DNA from: Salana multivorans
GTDB taxonomy: Bacteria; Actinomycetota; Actinomycetes; Actinomycetales; Beutenbergiaceae
Length of the DNA: 64,000 bases
Direction: 5' to 3'
Assembly: GCF_003751805.1 (NCBI RefSeq)
Contig: NZ_RKHQ01000001.1
Coordinates: 372,001-436,000 of the forward strand
How positions within the stretch are numbered: position 1 is the first letter of the stretch; each line of letters begins with the position of its first letter. This document shows, piece by piece, positions 24,896 through 33,490 of this stretch. The notes under the pieces were generated by a model. It was not told the DNA's origin. It worked only from the letters and a program-made list of their open reading frames with translations, and did not search any database. The translations under genes were made by a program, and so were the position numbers.

Positions 24896-25522
24896 CTATC
24901 GGGCGGAGCGGTCGGTGCGCTCGCCGCCGTCGTACGCCGTGAGCACCGCCCAGATCCAGTCGAGCGCGGTCCGCGTCGGCGGGAGGGGCTCGAGGTCGAG
25001 CCAGGCACGCACGGTGGCGAGCGCGGAGCCGGCCATCGCCGCGGCGACGATCCCGGTCGGCAGGCCGGCGATCCCGGGCACCCCGGCCGCGGCCCCGGGC
25101 CCGCAGGCCCCGCCCGCCCCGCGGGCGTCCCCCTCGGCCTGGTCGAGGGCGGCCGCGATGATCGACTGCAGCCGCCGCGTCATCCGGACCTGGATCGCGG
25201 CCGACCCCGACTCGCCCAGCAGCTTGCGGTAGAGCGCGGCGTTCTGCTCGACGTGGTCGAGGTAGGCGGCCAGCAGCCGGGCGCCGTCGGCCTCGGTGAT
25301 CGGGCTCTCGGTCGCCTCGGCCACGGTGTCCTCGATGACCGCGTCGAGCGCCTCCGCGAGCAGCGTGTCCTTGTCGGAGTAGTGCTGGTAGTAGGTGCTC
25401 CGGTTGATCCCGGCCCGGTCGGCGATGTCGGAGATGGAGATCTCGTCGAGCGCCCGCTCCCGGGCGAGCGAGAACAGCGCGTCGCGCAGGCTGCGCCGCG
25501 TCCGCGCGATGCGTGGGTCCAT
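24896..25522 (-). CDS. TetR-family transcriptional regulator
   Basis: A 208-aa TetR regulator. The N-terminal HTH is ISISDIADRAGINRSTYYQHYSDKDTLL; the rest is the helical ligand-binding domain. It is divergent from the MMPL transporter gene, the standard layout for a repressor of a lipid or drug exporter. In-frame starts at 25531 and 25546 are possible; 25522 is taken because it opens close to the HTH and leaves room for the promoter and the operator at 25557-25582. Residues ~150-170 contain a Gly/Ala/Pro-rich loop. Confidence 0.9.
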   Translation of the reverse strand: MDPRIARTRRSLRDALFSLARERALDEISISDIADRAGINRSTYYQHYSDKDTLLAEALDAVIEDTVAEATESPITEADGARLLAAYLDHVEQNAALYRKLLGESGSAAIQVRMTRRLQSIIAAALDQAEGDARGAGGACGPGAAAGVPGIAGLPTGIVAAAMAGSALATVRAWLDLEPLPPTRTALDWIWAVLTAYDGGERTDRSAR

Positions 25523-25556
25523 GCCCCGCATCGTGCCATAGATCACAAAGTAACCG

Positions 25557-25582
25557 ACACTAGTTGGATAGTCGACAAGTGT
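25557..25582. promoter_or_regulatory. Candidate TetR operator between regulator and MMPL genes
   Basis: An imperfect 26-bp palindrome: ACACTaGTTG (25557-25566) and CGACaAGTGT (25573-25582) match at 8 of 10 positions around a 6-bp centre. It is embedded in the only AT-rich part of the divergent region and overlaps possible promoter elements on both strands (TTTAAA at 25585-25590 for the transporter). Size and place suit binding by the adjacent TetR protein. Confidence 0.6.
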
Positions 25583-25655
25583 GGTTTAAAGTTCCCGTGC
25601 TCCGACGTTCGGGCTCGGCGCCCCGGACGCTCGGTCTCCTCTCGAAGGGATCCCC

Positions 25656-28163
25656 ATGGCCACCCTGCTCTACCGGATCGGCGTCGGCGCGGCCCGCCGC
25701 GCCTGGCTCGTCGTCACCGGCTGGCTCGTCGTCCTCGGCCTCGCCGCCGGGGCGTTCCTGACGTTCGGCGGAACCCTCGCCTCGTCCTTCTCGATCCCCG
25801 GGACGGAGACTGAGCGGGTCAGCTCGCTCCTGGCGGAGGAGCTCGGCACGTCGGGCGCGACCGCCAACGTCGTCCTTCACACGCGGGACGGCGCACCGCT
25901 CGACGACGCGCAGCGCCAGGGCATCAGCGACGCCCTCGCCCGGGTCGCGGAGCTCGACGGCGTCGACCGCGTCGTCGACCCGTTCGCCACGGTCGAGGAG
26001 ATGACCCTCCAGGCCGAGGACCTCGCGACCCAGCTCGCCGACAACGAGACGGCGACCACCGCCCTCACCGCGAGCCGCGACCAGCTCCAGGCCGCCCTGG
26101 CCCAGGCCGCCGACCCCGGCGCGGCCGCCCAGGACGCCGACCCCGCGACCGACGTGGACTCGCTCACCGCGCAGCTCACGGAGGTCGAGACCCAGCTCGC
26201 CGGCCTCGAGATCCAGGCGGACCAGCTCGCGCTCGGCCAGGAGCTCATGTCGTTCGCCGCCGGGATCCGCACGGTCTCGCCGGACGGCAGCACCGCGATC
26301 GGCGTCGTCTCGTTCGAGCAGGACGCCATGTCGGTCGGGCAGGACCTCAAGGACGCCATCATGACGACGCTCGACGACGGCGCCCCCGACGGCGTCGCGG
26401 TCGAGTACTCCAGCCAGCTCGCCACGTCCGTCGACGGCATCGTGGGACCGGGCGAGATCGTCGGCCTCGTCGTGGCGGCGCTCGTGCTGTTCCTCATGTT
26501 CCGGACGGCGCTGCCGGCGCTCCTGCCCGTCGTCTCCTCCCTCGTCGGCGTCGGGGTGGGGGTCGCCGGCGCGATGGCGCTGTCCGGCCTCGTCGAGATG
26601 TCGTCGGTGACGCCGGTGCTCGGGCTCATGCTCGGGCTCGCGGTCGGCATCGACTACTCCCTCTTCATCGTCAACCGCCACCGCACCCAGGTCCGCGCCG
26701 GCATGGACGTGCGCGAGTCGATCGGGCTGGCCAACGGCACGGCCGGCAACGCGGTCGTGTTCGCGGGCGCGACCGTCCTCGTCGCCCTCCTCGCGCTCAA
26801 CGTGTCCGGCATCGGCTTCCTCGGCCTCATGGGCACGGTCGGCGCCGGCTGCGTCCTCATCGCCGTGCTGGTCGCGATCACGCTCACCCCGGCCCTGCTC
26901 GGCCTCATCGGCACCCGCGTCCTGCGTCGCAGCGAGCGTGGGGCGGCTCCCGTCGCGCACCCGACGCCGGCGCCGATGCGGACGTCGCGCGCCGTCGCGT
27001 CGATCGTCGCCGGCGTCGCCCTGCTCGCCGTCATGGCGATCCCCGCGCTGGGGATGCGCCTCGGCCTGCCCGACGGGGCGACGGAGAGCGCCGACAGCAC
27101 CCAGTACCGCGCCTACGCCCTCACGGCGGAGCAGTTCGGAGCTGGGCAGAACGGCGCCCTCCTCGTCACCGCGTCGCTGGACGCGCCGATGGAGGAGCTC
27201 GACGTCCTGCCGACCCAGGTCGCGATCGCGCGGGCGATCATGGACGCGGGCGACGTCGTCGCCGTCGCCCCGATCGGGGTCTCGGACGACGCCGACTTCC
27301 TCGCCTTCCAGGTCGTCCCCGTCGACGGGCCCTCGAGCGAGTCGACCGAGGCGCTCGTCCACGACCTGCGGGGGCTCGACGTGCTCGACACCGGCTCGCC
27401 CCTCGGCGTCGCCGGCTTCGCGTCGGGCAACATCGACATCTCCGAGCGCCTGGGCGAGACGCTGCCGCTCTACCTCGTCGTCGTGGTCGGGCTCTCGCTC
27501 GTCATCCTCGTGATCGTCTTCCGCTCGCTCGTGCTGCCCGTGCTCGCGACCGCCGGCTTCGTGCTGTCCCTGCTCGCCGCGCTCGGCGCCACGACGGCCA
27601 TCTTCCAGTGGGGCTGGCTCGGCTCGGTGTTCGGCGTCAACGAGCCGGGGCCGCTCCTGAGCTTTGCGCCGCTCATCATCACCGGCGTGCTGTTCGGGCT
27701 GGCGATGGACTACCAGCTCTTCCTCGCCTCGGCGATGCGCGAGGCCTACGCCCACGGGGCGAGCGCCCGGGCGGCCGTCAGCGCGGGACGGCACCAGAGC
27801 CGGGCGGTCGTGATCGCGGCCGCGTCGATCATGGTCGCGGTCTTCGGCGGCTTCACCTTCTCCCACCTCACGATGATCCGGCCGCTCGGGTTCGGTCTCG
27901 CGGTCGGCGTGCTCGTCGACGCGTTCGTCGTGCGCCTGCTGCTCGTCAGCTCCGCGATGCACCTCGTCGGCGACCGGGTCTGGTGGCTGCCCCGCTGGCT
28001 CGACCGCCTGCTGCCGAACGTCGACGTCGAGGGGGCGGCGCTCGAGCGCGCGCACCCGATCCCGTCGTCGTCCGAGCCCGCCGGCGACCCGGCCGACCTG
28101 CCGGGCGGCGACGCGAGGTCGGCGGCACCGGCAGCCGCGGGAGCCTCGACCGCCTCGGACTAG
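25656..28163 (+). CDS. MMPL-family RND transporter
   Basis: An 835-aa inner-membrane exporter of the MMPL branch of RND proteins, typically moving lipids or hydrophobic compounds using the proton gradient. It has the twofold layout: a membrane helix, a large outer loop (with a helical-hairpin region at ~130-195 rich in Ala/Gln/Thr), then five helices; and the same again. The proton-relay motifs GLAVGIDYSLF (first half) and FGLAMDYQLF (second half) are intact. The ATG follows GAAGGGA. The stop overlaps the convergent uppS stop by 4 bp. Confidence 0.93.
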   Translation: MATLLYRIGVGAARRAWLVVTGWLVVLGLAAGAFLTFGGTLASSFSIPGTETERVSSLLAEELGTSGATANVVLHTRDGAPLDDAQRQGISDALARVAELDGVDRVVDPFATVEEMTLQAEDLATQLADNETATTALTASRDQLQAALAQAADPGAAAQDADPATDVDSLTAQLTEVETQLAGLEIQADQLALGQELMSFAAGIRTVSPDGSTAIGVVSFEQDAMSVGQDLKDAIMTTLDDGAPDGVAVEYSSQLATSVDGIVGPGEIVGLVVAALVLFLMFRTALPALLPVVSSLVGVGVGVAGAMALSGLVEMSSVTPVLGLMLGLAVGIDYSLFIVNRHRTQVRAGMDVRESIGLANGTAGNAVVFAGATVLVALLALNVSGIGFLGLMGTVGAGCVLIAVLVAITLTPALLGLIGTRVLRRSERGAAPVAHPTPAPMRTSRAVASIVAGVALLAVMAIPALGMRLGLPDGATESADSTQYRAYALTAEQFGAGQNGALLVTASLDAPMEELDVLPTQVAIARAIMDAGDVVAVAPIGVSDDADFLAFQVVPVDGPSSESTEALVHDLRGLDVLDTGSPLGVAGFASGNIDISERLGETLPLYLVVVVGLSLVILVIVFRSLVLPVLATAGFVLSLLAALGATTAIFQWGWLGSVFGVNEPGPLLSFAPLIITGVLFGLAMDYQLFLASAMREAYAHGASARAAVSAGRHQSRAVVIAAASIMVAVFGGFTFSHLTMIRPLGFGLAVGVLVDAFVVRLLLVSSAMHLVGDRVWWLPRWLDRLLPNVDVEGAALERAHPIPSSSEPAGDPADLPGGDARSAAPAAAGASTASD

Positions 28164-28930
28164 CGGCCGAGCCGACGCTCCCGCGTCGTGTAGTCACGGA
28201 TCGCGCGGAGGAAGTCGACGCGGCGGAAGTCCGGCCAGTACGCCTCGCAGAAGTAGAACTCCGAGTGGACGCTCTGCCACAGCAGGAAGCCGCTGACGCG
28301 CTGCTCCCCCGACGTGCGGATGACGAGCTCGGGATCGGGCTGCCCGCGGGTGTAGAGGTGCTCGGTGATCTCCTCGACCGTGAGCGTGCGCGCGACGTCC
28401 TCCAGCGTCTCGCCGGCCTCGGCGCGCTCCGAGAGGATCGACCGGACGGCGTCGGCGATCTCCTGGCGCCCGCCGTACCCGACGGCGACGTTGACGGTCA
28501 TCCCCTCGACGTCGCGCGTCAGGTCCTCGGCGGCGCGCAGCCGGGAGGCCGTCGACGGCGGCAGGAGGTCGAGGTTGCCGAGGGCCCGGATGCGCCAGCG
28601 TCGCGACGCGGCGAGGTCGGCGACGGCGTCCTCGATGATCCGGACGAGCGCGGTCAGCTCCTCCGGGTCCCGGTTGAGGTTGTCCGTCGAGAGCATCCAC
28701 AGCGTGACGATCTTGACGCCGACCTGGTCGGCCCAGCCGAGGACGTCGACGATCTTGTCCGCGCCCGCGCGGTGGCCGTGCGCCGGCGGCGCGTCGACCT
28801 GCCGGGCCCAGCGGCGGTTGCCGTCCATCATGATGCCGATGTGGTTCGGCACCTGCTTGCCCGCCACCGCCCGCGTCAGCCGTCGCTCGTACAGCCCGTA
28901 GAGCGCGCGGTCGAAGACGTTCTCCGCCAC
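28160..28930 (-). CDS. uppS: Isoprenyl transferase (cis-prenyl diphosphate synthase)
   Basis: A 256-aa cis-prenyltransferase making the polyprenyl diphosphate carrier for cell-wall synthesis. The pyrophosphate-binding motif is IGIMMDGNRRWAR (~31-43) with the catalytic aspartate; later blocks VTLWMLSTDNLNRD, NVAVGYGGRQEIADAVR and PELVIRTSGEQRVSGFLLWQ are all conserved. It might be the long-chain decaprenyl or a short-chain Z-prenyl enzyme; sequence alone does not settle it. It shares its final bases with the MMPL stop codon, leaving no intergenic terminator. Confidence 0.95.
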   Translation of the reverse strand: MAENVFDRALYGLYERRLTRAVAGKQVPNHIGIMMDGNRRWARQVDAPPAHGHRAGADKIVDVLGWADQVGVKIVTLWMLSTDNLNRDPEELTALVRIIEDAVADLAASRRWRIRALGNLDLLPPSTASRLRAAEDLTRDVEGMTVNVAVGYGGRQEIADAVRSILSERAEAGETLEDVARTLTVEEITEHLYTRGQPDPELVIRTSGEQRVSGFLLWQSVHSEFYFCEAYWPDFRRVDFLRAIRDYTTRERRLGR

Positions 28931-29115
28931 GGCGCCTCCCTCCGACGTTGCCCGACACCCGTGCCGGGCCGGCGCTCGGCGCCGGTCCGGTGTCCGGGGG
29001 TCAACCTACCGAAGCCGGCGCGCGCGCAGGCGGTCGCCGGACGCCGCGCGCTCAACCGTCACGAACTCCTCACGCCCCGGGCCGCCCGCGGACGTGTCCC
29101 GGACCGCCGCCTGGG

Positions 29116-29139
29116 CTAACCTACGGTGACGTAGGTTAG
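29116..29139. promoter_or_regulatory. Perfect 24-bp palindrome upstream of the PAQR gene
   Basis: CTAACCTAC (29116-29124) and GTAGGTTAG (29131-29139) are exact inverted copies around GGTGAC. The right arm contains TAGGTT, a plausible -10, and the ATG follows 12 bp later with AGTGAGG as ribosome site. A repressor bound here would block transcription. Its symmetry and length are typical of TetR-family sites; no regulator gene is adjacent. Confidence 0.75.
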
Positions 29140-29151
29140 AAGTGAGGCACG

Positions 29152-29949
29152 ATGTCCAGCACCATCTCGAAGGGCTCCGGCTCGGCGCCGGCGCCCCGGA
29201 ACGAGGAGCCGACCACGAGCGAGCGCAGCGGTGACGTGAGCACCCCAGGATCGGACAAGCCTGCTCGGCTGACCGTCGAGTCCGCCGTCGAGCACCTCGT
29301 CGACGCGGTCAAGCCACGCCTGCGCGGGTGGATCCACGCGGGCATGACGCCGTTCGTCGTCGCCGTGGGGATCGTGCTCGTCGTGCTGTCGCCGACCGCC
29401 GAGGCGCGGTGGAGCACCGCCGTGTTCGGGATCGCGACGACGGCGCTGTTCTCGATGTCGGGCGTCTACCACCGGGGCACGTGGAGCGCGCGGACGCTGG
29501 CCGTCCTGCGCCGCCTCGACCACTCGAACATCTTCCTCGTCATCGCCGGCACCTACACACCGCTCGCCGTGCTGCTGCTCCCGTCCCCGACCCGATGGAT
29601 CCTGCTGGTCGTCGTGTGGTCCGGCGCGCTCGTCGGGATCGGGCTGCGCGTGTTCTGGCTCTCGGCCCCGCGCTGGCTCTACGTGCCGATCTACATCGCG
29701 CTCGGCTGGGTCGCCGTGTGGTTCCTCCCCGCCTTCCAGCGCGCCGGCGGCCCCGCCGTCATGTGGCTCGTCATCGCCGGGGGCATCTGCTACACGCTCG
29801 GCGCCGTCGTCTACGCGCTCAAGCGCCCCAACCCCAGCCCGCGCTGGTTCGGGTTCCACGAGATCTTCCACGTCGGCACCCTCGGCGGGTACACCTGTCA
29901 CGCCATCGCGATCTTCCTCGTGGTCCTGCAGCTGCGCACCGCGATGTAG
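29152..29949 (+). CDS. Hemolysin III / PAQR-family membrane protein (TrhA-like)
   Basis: A 265-aa seven-helix membrane protein. A ~45-residue polar Ser/Pro-rich N-terminus precedes the core. The zinc-site motifs of PAQR proteins are present: SMSGVYHRGTW, RLDHSNIFLVIAGTYTP and the C-terminal FHEIFHVGTLGGYTCHAIAIF. Bacterial members affect membrane lipid composition and fluidity. It lies behind the palindrome at 29116-29139 and is followed 81 bp later by PPK2 on the same strand. Confidence 0.93.
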   Translation: MSSTISKGSGSAPAPRNEEPTTSERSGDVSTPGSDKPARLTVESAVEHLVDAVKPRLRGWIHAGMTPFVVAVGIVLVVLSPTAEARWSTAVFGIATTALFSMSGVYHRGTWSARTLAVLRRLDHSNIFLVIAGTYTPLAVLLLPSPTRWILLVVVWSGALVGIGLRVFWLSAPRWLYVPIYIALGWVAVWFLPAFQRAGGPAVMWLVIAGGICYTLGAVVYALKRPNPSPRWFGFHEIFHVGTLGGYTCHAIAIFLVVLQLRTAM

Positions 29950-30030
29950 GACGTCCGCCGACGCCCGGGAGGGTCGACCCCGACGGGAACTACGCTCGGG
30001 GACAACCTGCCCAGTCGAAGGGAGCCAGCC

Positions 30031-31095
30031 GTGGCCAAGAACAAGGCGTCGAAGAAGTCCGGGACGGGGAAGAAGTCGCACGAGCCGGGCGCGGGCGGCA
30101 AGGCCACGAAGGCCGACCGGGGCGAGAAGGCGAAGAAGCCGAAGAAGTCGAAGAAGTCCGGCAAGGCAGCCACGTCCCGCGGGGCCGCGACGGGCGACGA
30201 CTCGCTCGCGCCCGTCCCCGTCACGACCGCCGGGTCCGAGGACTGGACGACGCCCCCGCGCGAGGCCCTCGCCGTCGGCGATGGCTTCCGGATCGCGGAC
30301 CTCGACGCCGCCGCGACGCCCGGCTGGACCGGCTCGCGGGCCGAGGCCGAGGCCCGGCTGGCCGCGCTCGGCGAGGAGCTGTCCGAGCTGCAGGAGCGCC
30401 TGTTCGCCGAGGGTCGCTCGGGCGGGCGCCGCGCCGTCCTCCTCGTGCTCCAGGGGCTCGACACGGCCGGCAAGGGCGGCATCGTGCGACACGTCGTCGG
30501 CATGGTCGACCCGCAGGGCGTCTCCATCCGGTCGTTCGGCGTGCCGACGCCGGAGGAGCGCAGCCACCACTACCTGTGGCGGATCGACCGCTCGCTCCCG
30601 GCCGGCGGCAGGATCGGCGTCTTCGACCGCTCGCAGTACGAGGACGTGCTCGTCGTCCGCGTCGACTCCCTCGCCCCGCTCGAGGAGATCGAGGGCCGCT
30701 ACGAGGAGATCAACGAGTTCGAGCGGGCGCTCGTCGAGCGCGAGACCTCGATCGTCAAGGTCGCGCTCGTCGTCTCGCCGCACGAGCAGTACCGGCGCCT
30801 GCGCGAGCGGCTCGAGCGCCCCGACAAGTACTGGAAGTTCTCCCTCGGCGACCTCGCCGTCCGGGCGAAGCGGCCGGCCTACGACGAGGCCTACCAGCTC
30901 GTGCTCGACCGCACGAACACGTCGTGGGCGCCGTGGTACGTCATCCCGGCGGACAACAAGTGGTTCGCGCGGTTGGCCGTCGCCGAGCTCGTCGTCCAGG
31001 CCCTGCGCGACCTCGACCTGTCGTGGCCGCCGGCCGACTTCGACGTCGCCGAGGCGACGGCAGCGCTGGACGCGCAGCAGGACGAGCCCGTCTAG
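30031..31095 (+). CDS. Polyphosphate kinase 2 family protein
   Basis: A 354-aa PPK2, transferring phosphate between polyphosphate and nucleotides. Walker A is GLDTAGKGG (~142-150), the DRSQYEDVL segment near residue 200 is the Walker B region, and the lid includes DKYWKFSLGDLAVRAKRPAYDEAY. The first ~50 residues are an unusual Lys-rich low-complexity tail (repeated KKS/KKP) absent from compact PPK2s; it could bind polyphosphate or nucleic acid. The GTG start follows GAAGGGAG. A Ppx/GppA gene at 61918 is a possible antagonist. Confidence 0.93.
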   Translation: MAKNKASKKSGTGKKSHEPGAGGKATKADRGEKAKKPKKSKKSGKAATSRGAATGDDSLAPVPVTTAGSEDWTTPPREALAVGDGFRIADLDAAATPGWTGSRAEAEARLAALGEELSELQERLFAEGRSGGRRAVLLVLQGLDTAGKGGIVRHVVGMVDPQGVSIRSFGVPTPEERSHHYLWRIDRSLPAGGRIGVFDRSQYEDVLVVRVDSLAPLEEIEGRYEEINEFERALVERETSIVKVALVVSPHEQYRRLRERLERPDKYWKFSLGDLAVRAKRPAYDEAYQLVLDRTNTSWAPWYVIPADNKWFARLAVAELVVQALRDLDLSWPPADFDVAEATAALDAQQDEPV

Positions 31096-31099
31096 CCCC

Positions 31100-31117
31100 G
31101 CGCGGCTGGTCCCGCGC
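31100..31117. terminator. Small hairpin between convergent PPK2 and nitrilase genes
   Basis: GCGCGG and CCGCGC pair around a CTGGTC loop just after the PPK2 stop. The stem is only 6 bp and no U-run follows, so termination here is tentative. More inverted GC-rich words follow up to 31140. Confidence 0.35.
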
Positions 31118-31149
31118 CGCACCGCGGAGCCGAGCCGCGGGCGGACCGG

Positions 31150-32061
31150 TCAGGCCGGGGTGACGCGGTAGCGCCGGTGCCGGAGCACGGGGCTGGCCTC
31201 GCGAACCCGCGCGAGCTCCTCGCCGGTGATCGTCGCGACGGCGAGCACCGGCGCGTCCGCGCCCACCCGGCTGCCGCGGTCGGCCCCGTCGTCCACCGCG
31301 GCGAGCACCGCGCCGCGCGGGTCGACGATCGCCGACCCGCCGACACGTCCGCGTCCCGCCTGCGACGCCAGCGCGACGTAGGCCGTGTTCTCGATCGCCC
31401 GGGCCCGCACGAGCGTCCGGAGCTGCTCGGCCTTGTCCGGCCCGCCGCTCCAGGCAGCGCCGACCGCGACGACGTCGACGGGGGCGCCGCCGGCGACGTC
31501 CGTGAGCGCGCGCACCGACTCGGGGAACCGCAGGTCGTAGCAGGTCACGACGCCGAGGCGCAGCACCCAGCCGTCGGCGGTCGGCATGTCGACGACGAGC
31601 GGTCGGTCCGGCTCGCCCGCGTCGAGCAGGTCGGACTCCCGCGCGCCGTAGGCGTCGTACAGGTGCACCTTCGCGTACCGGCCGACGACCTCGCCGTCCG
31701 GCGCGATCACGAGGGTCAGGTTGCGTGCCCGATCGCTGCTCGCCGGGACGAGGATGCCGACCACGACGGCGATCCCGGCCGCGCGGGCCGCGGCGCGCAG
31801 CCCGACGACCAGCGCCCCGCCCTCGTCGTCGGCGAGCTCGGGACCGAGCCGCGCCTGCCAGCCCGACGTGTACTCCGGCAGGACGACGACGCCGCAGCCG
31901 GCCTCGCCCGCCGCCGCGACCGCCCGGGTGGCGAGGGTCAGCAGCCGGTCGCGCCAGGCGCCGAGCGCCTCGCCGGCGGCGGGACCGTCGGCCGCGAGCT
32001 GCGCGACGGCCAGCCGCACGGACACGTCAGGCCCCGGCCGACCCGCCGCCGCGGGAGTCAT
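31150..32061 (-). CDS. Carbon-nitrogen hydrolase (nitrilase superfamily)
   Basis: A 303-aa nitrilase-fold amidase. The Glu-Lys-Cys triad is clear: VVVLPEYTSGW (Glu63), YAKVHLYDAYGARESD (~Lys131) and VTCYDLRFPE (~Cys174). The Nit1/Nit2-like pattern suggests an omega-amidase or deaminated-glutathione-type repair amidase, but the substrate is not fixed. The ATG at 32061 overlaps the preceding gene by 35 bp; a GTG at 32025, just after that gene's stop, is an equally possible start that keeps the whole domain. It is part of the mca operon. Confidence 0.9.
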   Translation of the reverse strand: MTPAAAGRPGPDVSVRLAVAQLAADGPAAGEALGAWRDRLLTLATRAVAAAGEAGCGVVVLPEYTSGWQARLGPELADDEGGALVVGLRAAARAAGIAVVVGILVPASSDRARNLTLVIAPDGEVVGRYAKVHLYDAYGARESDLLDAGEPDRPLVVDMPTADGWVLRLGVVTCYDLRFPESVRALTDVAGGAPVDVVAVGAAWSGGPDKAEQLRTLVRARAIENTAYVALASQAGRGRVGGSAIVDPRGAVLAAVDDGADRGSRVGADAPVLAVATITGEELARVREASPVLRHRRYRVTPA

Positions 32062-32458
32062 CGGTCGCGGTGGTCACGGCGGCCGCGCCGCCGTCGGGGC
32101 CGCCGGGACGCGCGGGACTCGCGGGACTCTCAGGGCTTCCGCCCTGGATCCGCGCGGCGCGGTCCGCCTCGGTCGCCGCCTCGCCGTCGGCGTAGGGCCA
32201 CGGCGAGCCGATCGACGACTCGACGTTGCGGTCGTTGCTCAGCGTCGTCGACGTCGCGGACGTGCCGTCGCGGCGCGCGAACGCGCGGTTGACCTTCCGC
32301 AGGTCGCGCACGAAGAAGAGCATGAGCGCGATGACGGCGAGCGCCAGGAGGAAGGTCGCGACGAACCCGACGAGGCCCGGGGAGACCTCCCAGTCCTCCG
32401 GCTGCGTGTCGGCGAGGACGACGACGCCGGCGGCCAGCGCGTCGACGGCGGTGCTCAC
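32027..32458 (-). CDS. Small single-pass membrane protein in the mca operon
   Basis: A 143-aa protein of unknown function. One membrane segment (~residues 25-50, LVGFVATFLLALAVIALMLFFVR) is followed by a basic RDLRKVNRAFARRDG and a long Ser/Gly/Ala/Pro-rich tail. Similar small membrane proteins commonly sit next to mca in actinobacteria. The GTG overlaps the mca stop (GTGA), so it is coupled to mca. Topology suggests a cytoplasmic tail. Confidence 0.82.
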   Translation of the reverse strand: MSTAVDALAAGVVVLADTQPEDWEVSPGLVGFVATFLLALAVIALMLFFVRDLRKVNRAFARRDGTSATSTTLSNDRNVESSIGSPWPYADGEAATEADRAARIQGGSPESPASPARPGGPDGGAAAVTTATDDSRGGGSAGA

Positions 32459-33345
32459 GGCGCCACCTCGACCGGCGTCCGGATCCCCTCGAAGAGGTCC
32501 TCCTCGGGCTCGCCGTCGGGGCGGGTCGGCGGGATCGTCGAGCGCACCAGCTCGAACTCCTCCCACGGCCAGATCTCCGCCTCGACGTCACGCGGCACGG
32601 CGAAGAAGAACCCGTCCGGGTCGATCTGGGTCGCGTGGGCGCGCAGGGCCGCGTCGCGCTGGGGGTAGTAGCCGGCGACGTCGACGCGGGCCGTCGCGGC
32701 GCGCCCGTCGTGGTCGTCCCAGTCCTCGAGCCACGAGCCGAACGGCGACTCCAGCCCGCGCGCGACAAGCGCCTCGTGGACCGCCTTCATCTGCGAGCGG
32801 CGGAACGACACGTGGTAGTAGACCTTCGCCACGTCCCAGGCGGCGCCGAGCTCCGGGTACTGCTCCGGGTCGGCCGCGGCCTCGACGGCGGCCATCGAGA
32901 CCACGTGGGTCATGATGTGGTCGGGGTGCGGGTAGCCGCCGTTCTCGTCGTAGGTGAGCAGCACCTGCGGACGGAACTCGCGGATGAGCGCGACGAGCGC
33001 CGGAACGGTCTCGGTCAGCGGCGTCAGCGCGAAGCAGCCCTCCGGCAGCGGCGGCAGCGGGTCGCCCTCGGGCAGGCCCGAGTCGACGAATCCCAGCCAG
33101 GTCTGCCGCACGCCGAGCGCGCTGGCGGCCGCGGCCATCTCGAGCCGGCGACGCGCGGGCAGGTCCGCGAGGACCTCGGGGTCGTGCAGCAGGCTCGGGT
33201 TGAGGATGTCTCCCCGCTCGCCGCCGGTGCACGTGACCACGAGGACGTCGGCGCCCTCGTCCGCGTACCGGGCCATCGTCCCGGCGCCCTTGCTCGACTC
33301 GTCGTCCGGGTGCGCGTGCACGGCCATGAGACGCAGCTCGCTCAC
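32455..33345 (-). CDS. mca: Mycothiol S-conjugate amidase
   Basis: A 296-aa zinc amidase that cleaves mycothiol conjugates so that toxins leave the cell as mercapturic acids. The metal motif AVHAHPDDES and the later GGYPHPDHIMTHV are intact, as is FVDSGLPEGDPLPPLPEGCF, typical of Mca rather than MshB. Length is right for Mca. The GTG follows AGGAGG by about 5 nt. The downstream coupled gene is the small membrane protein. Marks the host as a mycothiol-using actinobacterium. Confidence 0.95.
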   Translation of the reverse strand: MSELRLMAVHAHPDDESSKGAGTMARYADEGADVLVVTCTGGERGDILNPSLLHDPEVLADLPARRRLEMAAAASALGVRQTWLGFVDSGLPEGDPLPPLPEGCFALTPLTETVPALVALIREFRPQVLLTYDENGGYPHPDHIMTHVVSMAAVEAAADPEQYPELGAAWDVAKVYYHVSFRRSQMKAVHEALVARGLESPFGSWLEDWDDHDGRAATARVDVAGYYPQRDAALRAHATQIDPDGFFFAVPRDVEAEIWPWEEFELVRSTIPPTRPDGEPEEDLFEGIRTPVEVAP

Positions 33346-33441
33346 GAACCCTCCTGAATGTCCTCGGTTGCGGTGGTGCCGGCCCGGATCGGGCCCCGGC
33401 CATTCTCGCACCTGGTCCGGACGGATGAGCCGCCGGGCCAC

Positions 33442-33477
33442 CCGCCCGGTGAGCCGCCCGGTGAGCCGCCCGGTGAG
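33442..33477 (+). repeat. Three perfect tandem copies of a 12-bp unit in the mca/DUF4307 promoter region
   Basis: CCGCCCGGTGAG occurs three times head to tail (33442-33453, 33454-33465, 33466-33477), with a degenerate copy just before. The array ends one base before CAGACT (33479-33484), the candidate -10 of the DUF4307 gene, so it covers that promoter's -35 region. Copy-number change by slippage could shift promoter spacing. Confidence 0.85.
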
Positions 33478-33490
33478 GCAGACTGGGTCC

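Noticed and set aside
29116-29139. The 24-bp palindrome as the uppS terminator
   Set aside because: It is upstream, not downstream, of uppS and directly abuts the start of the PAQR gene, so a regulatory site is the better reading.
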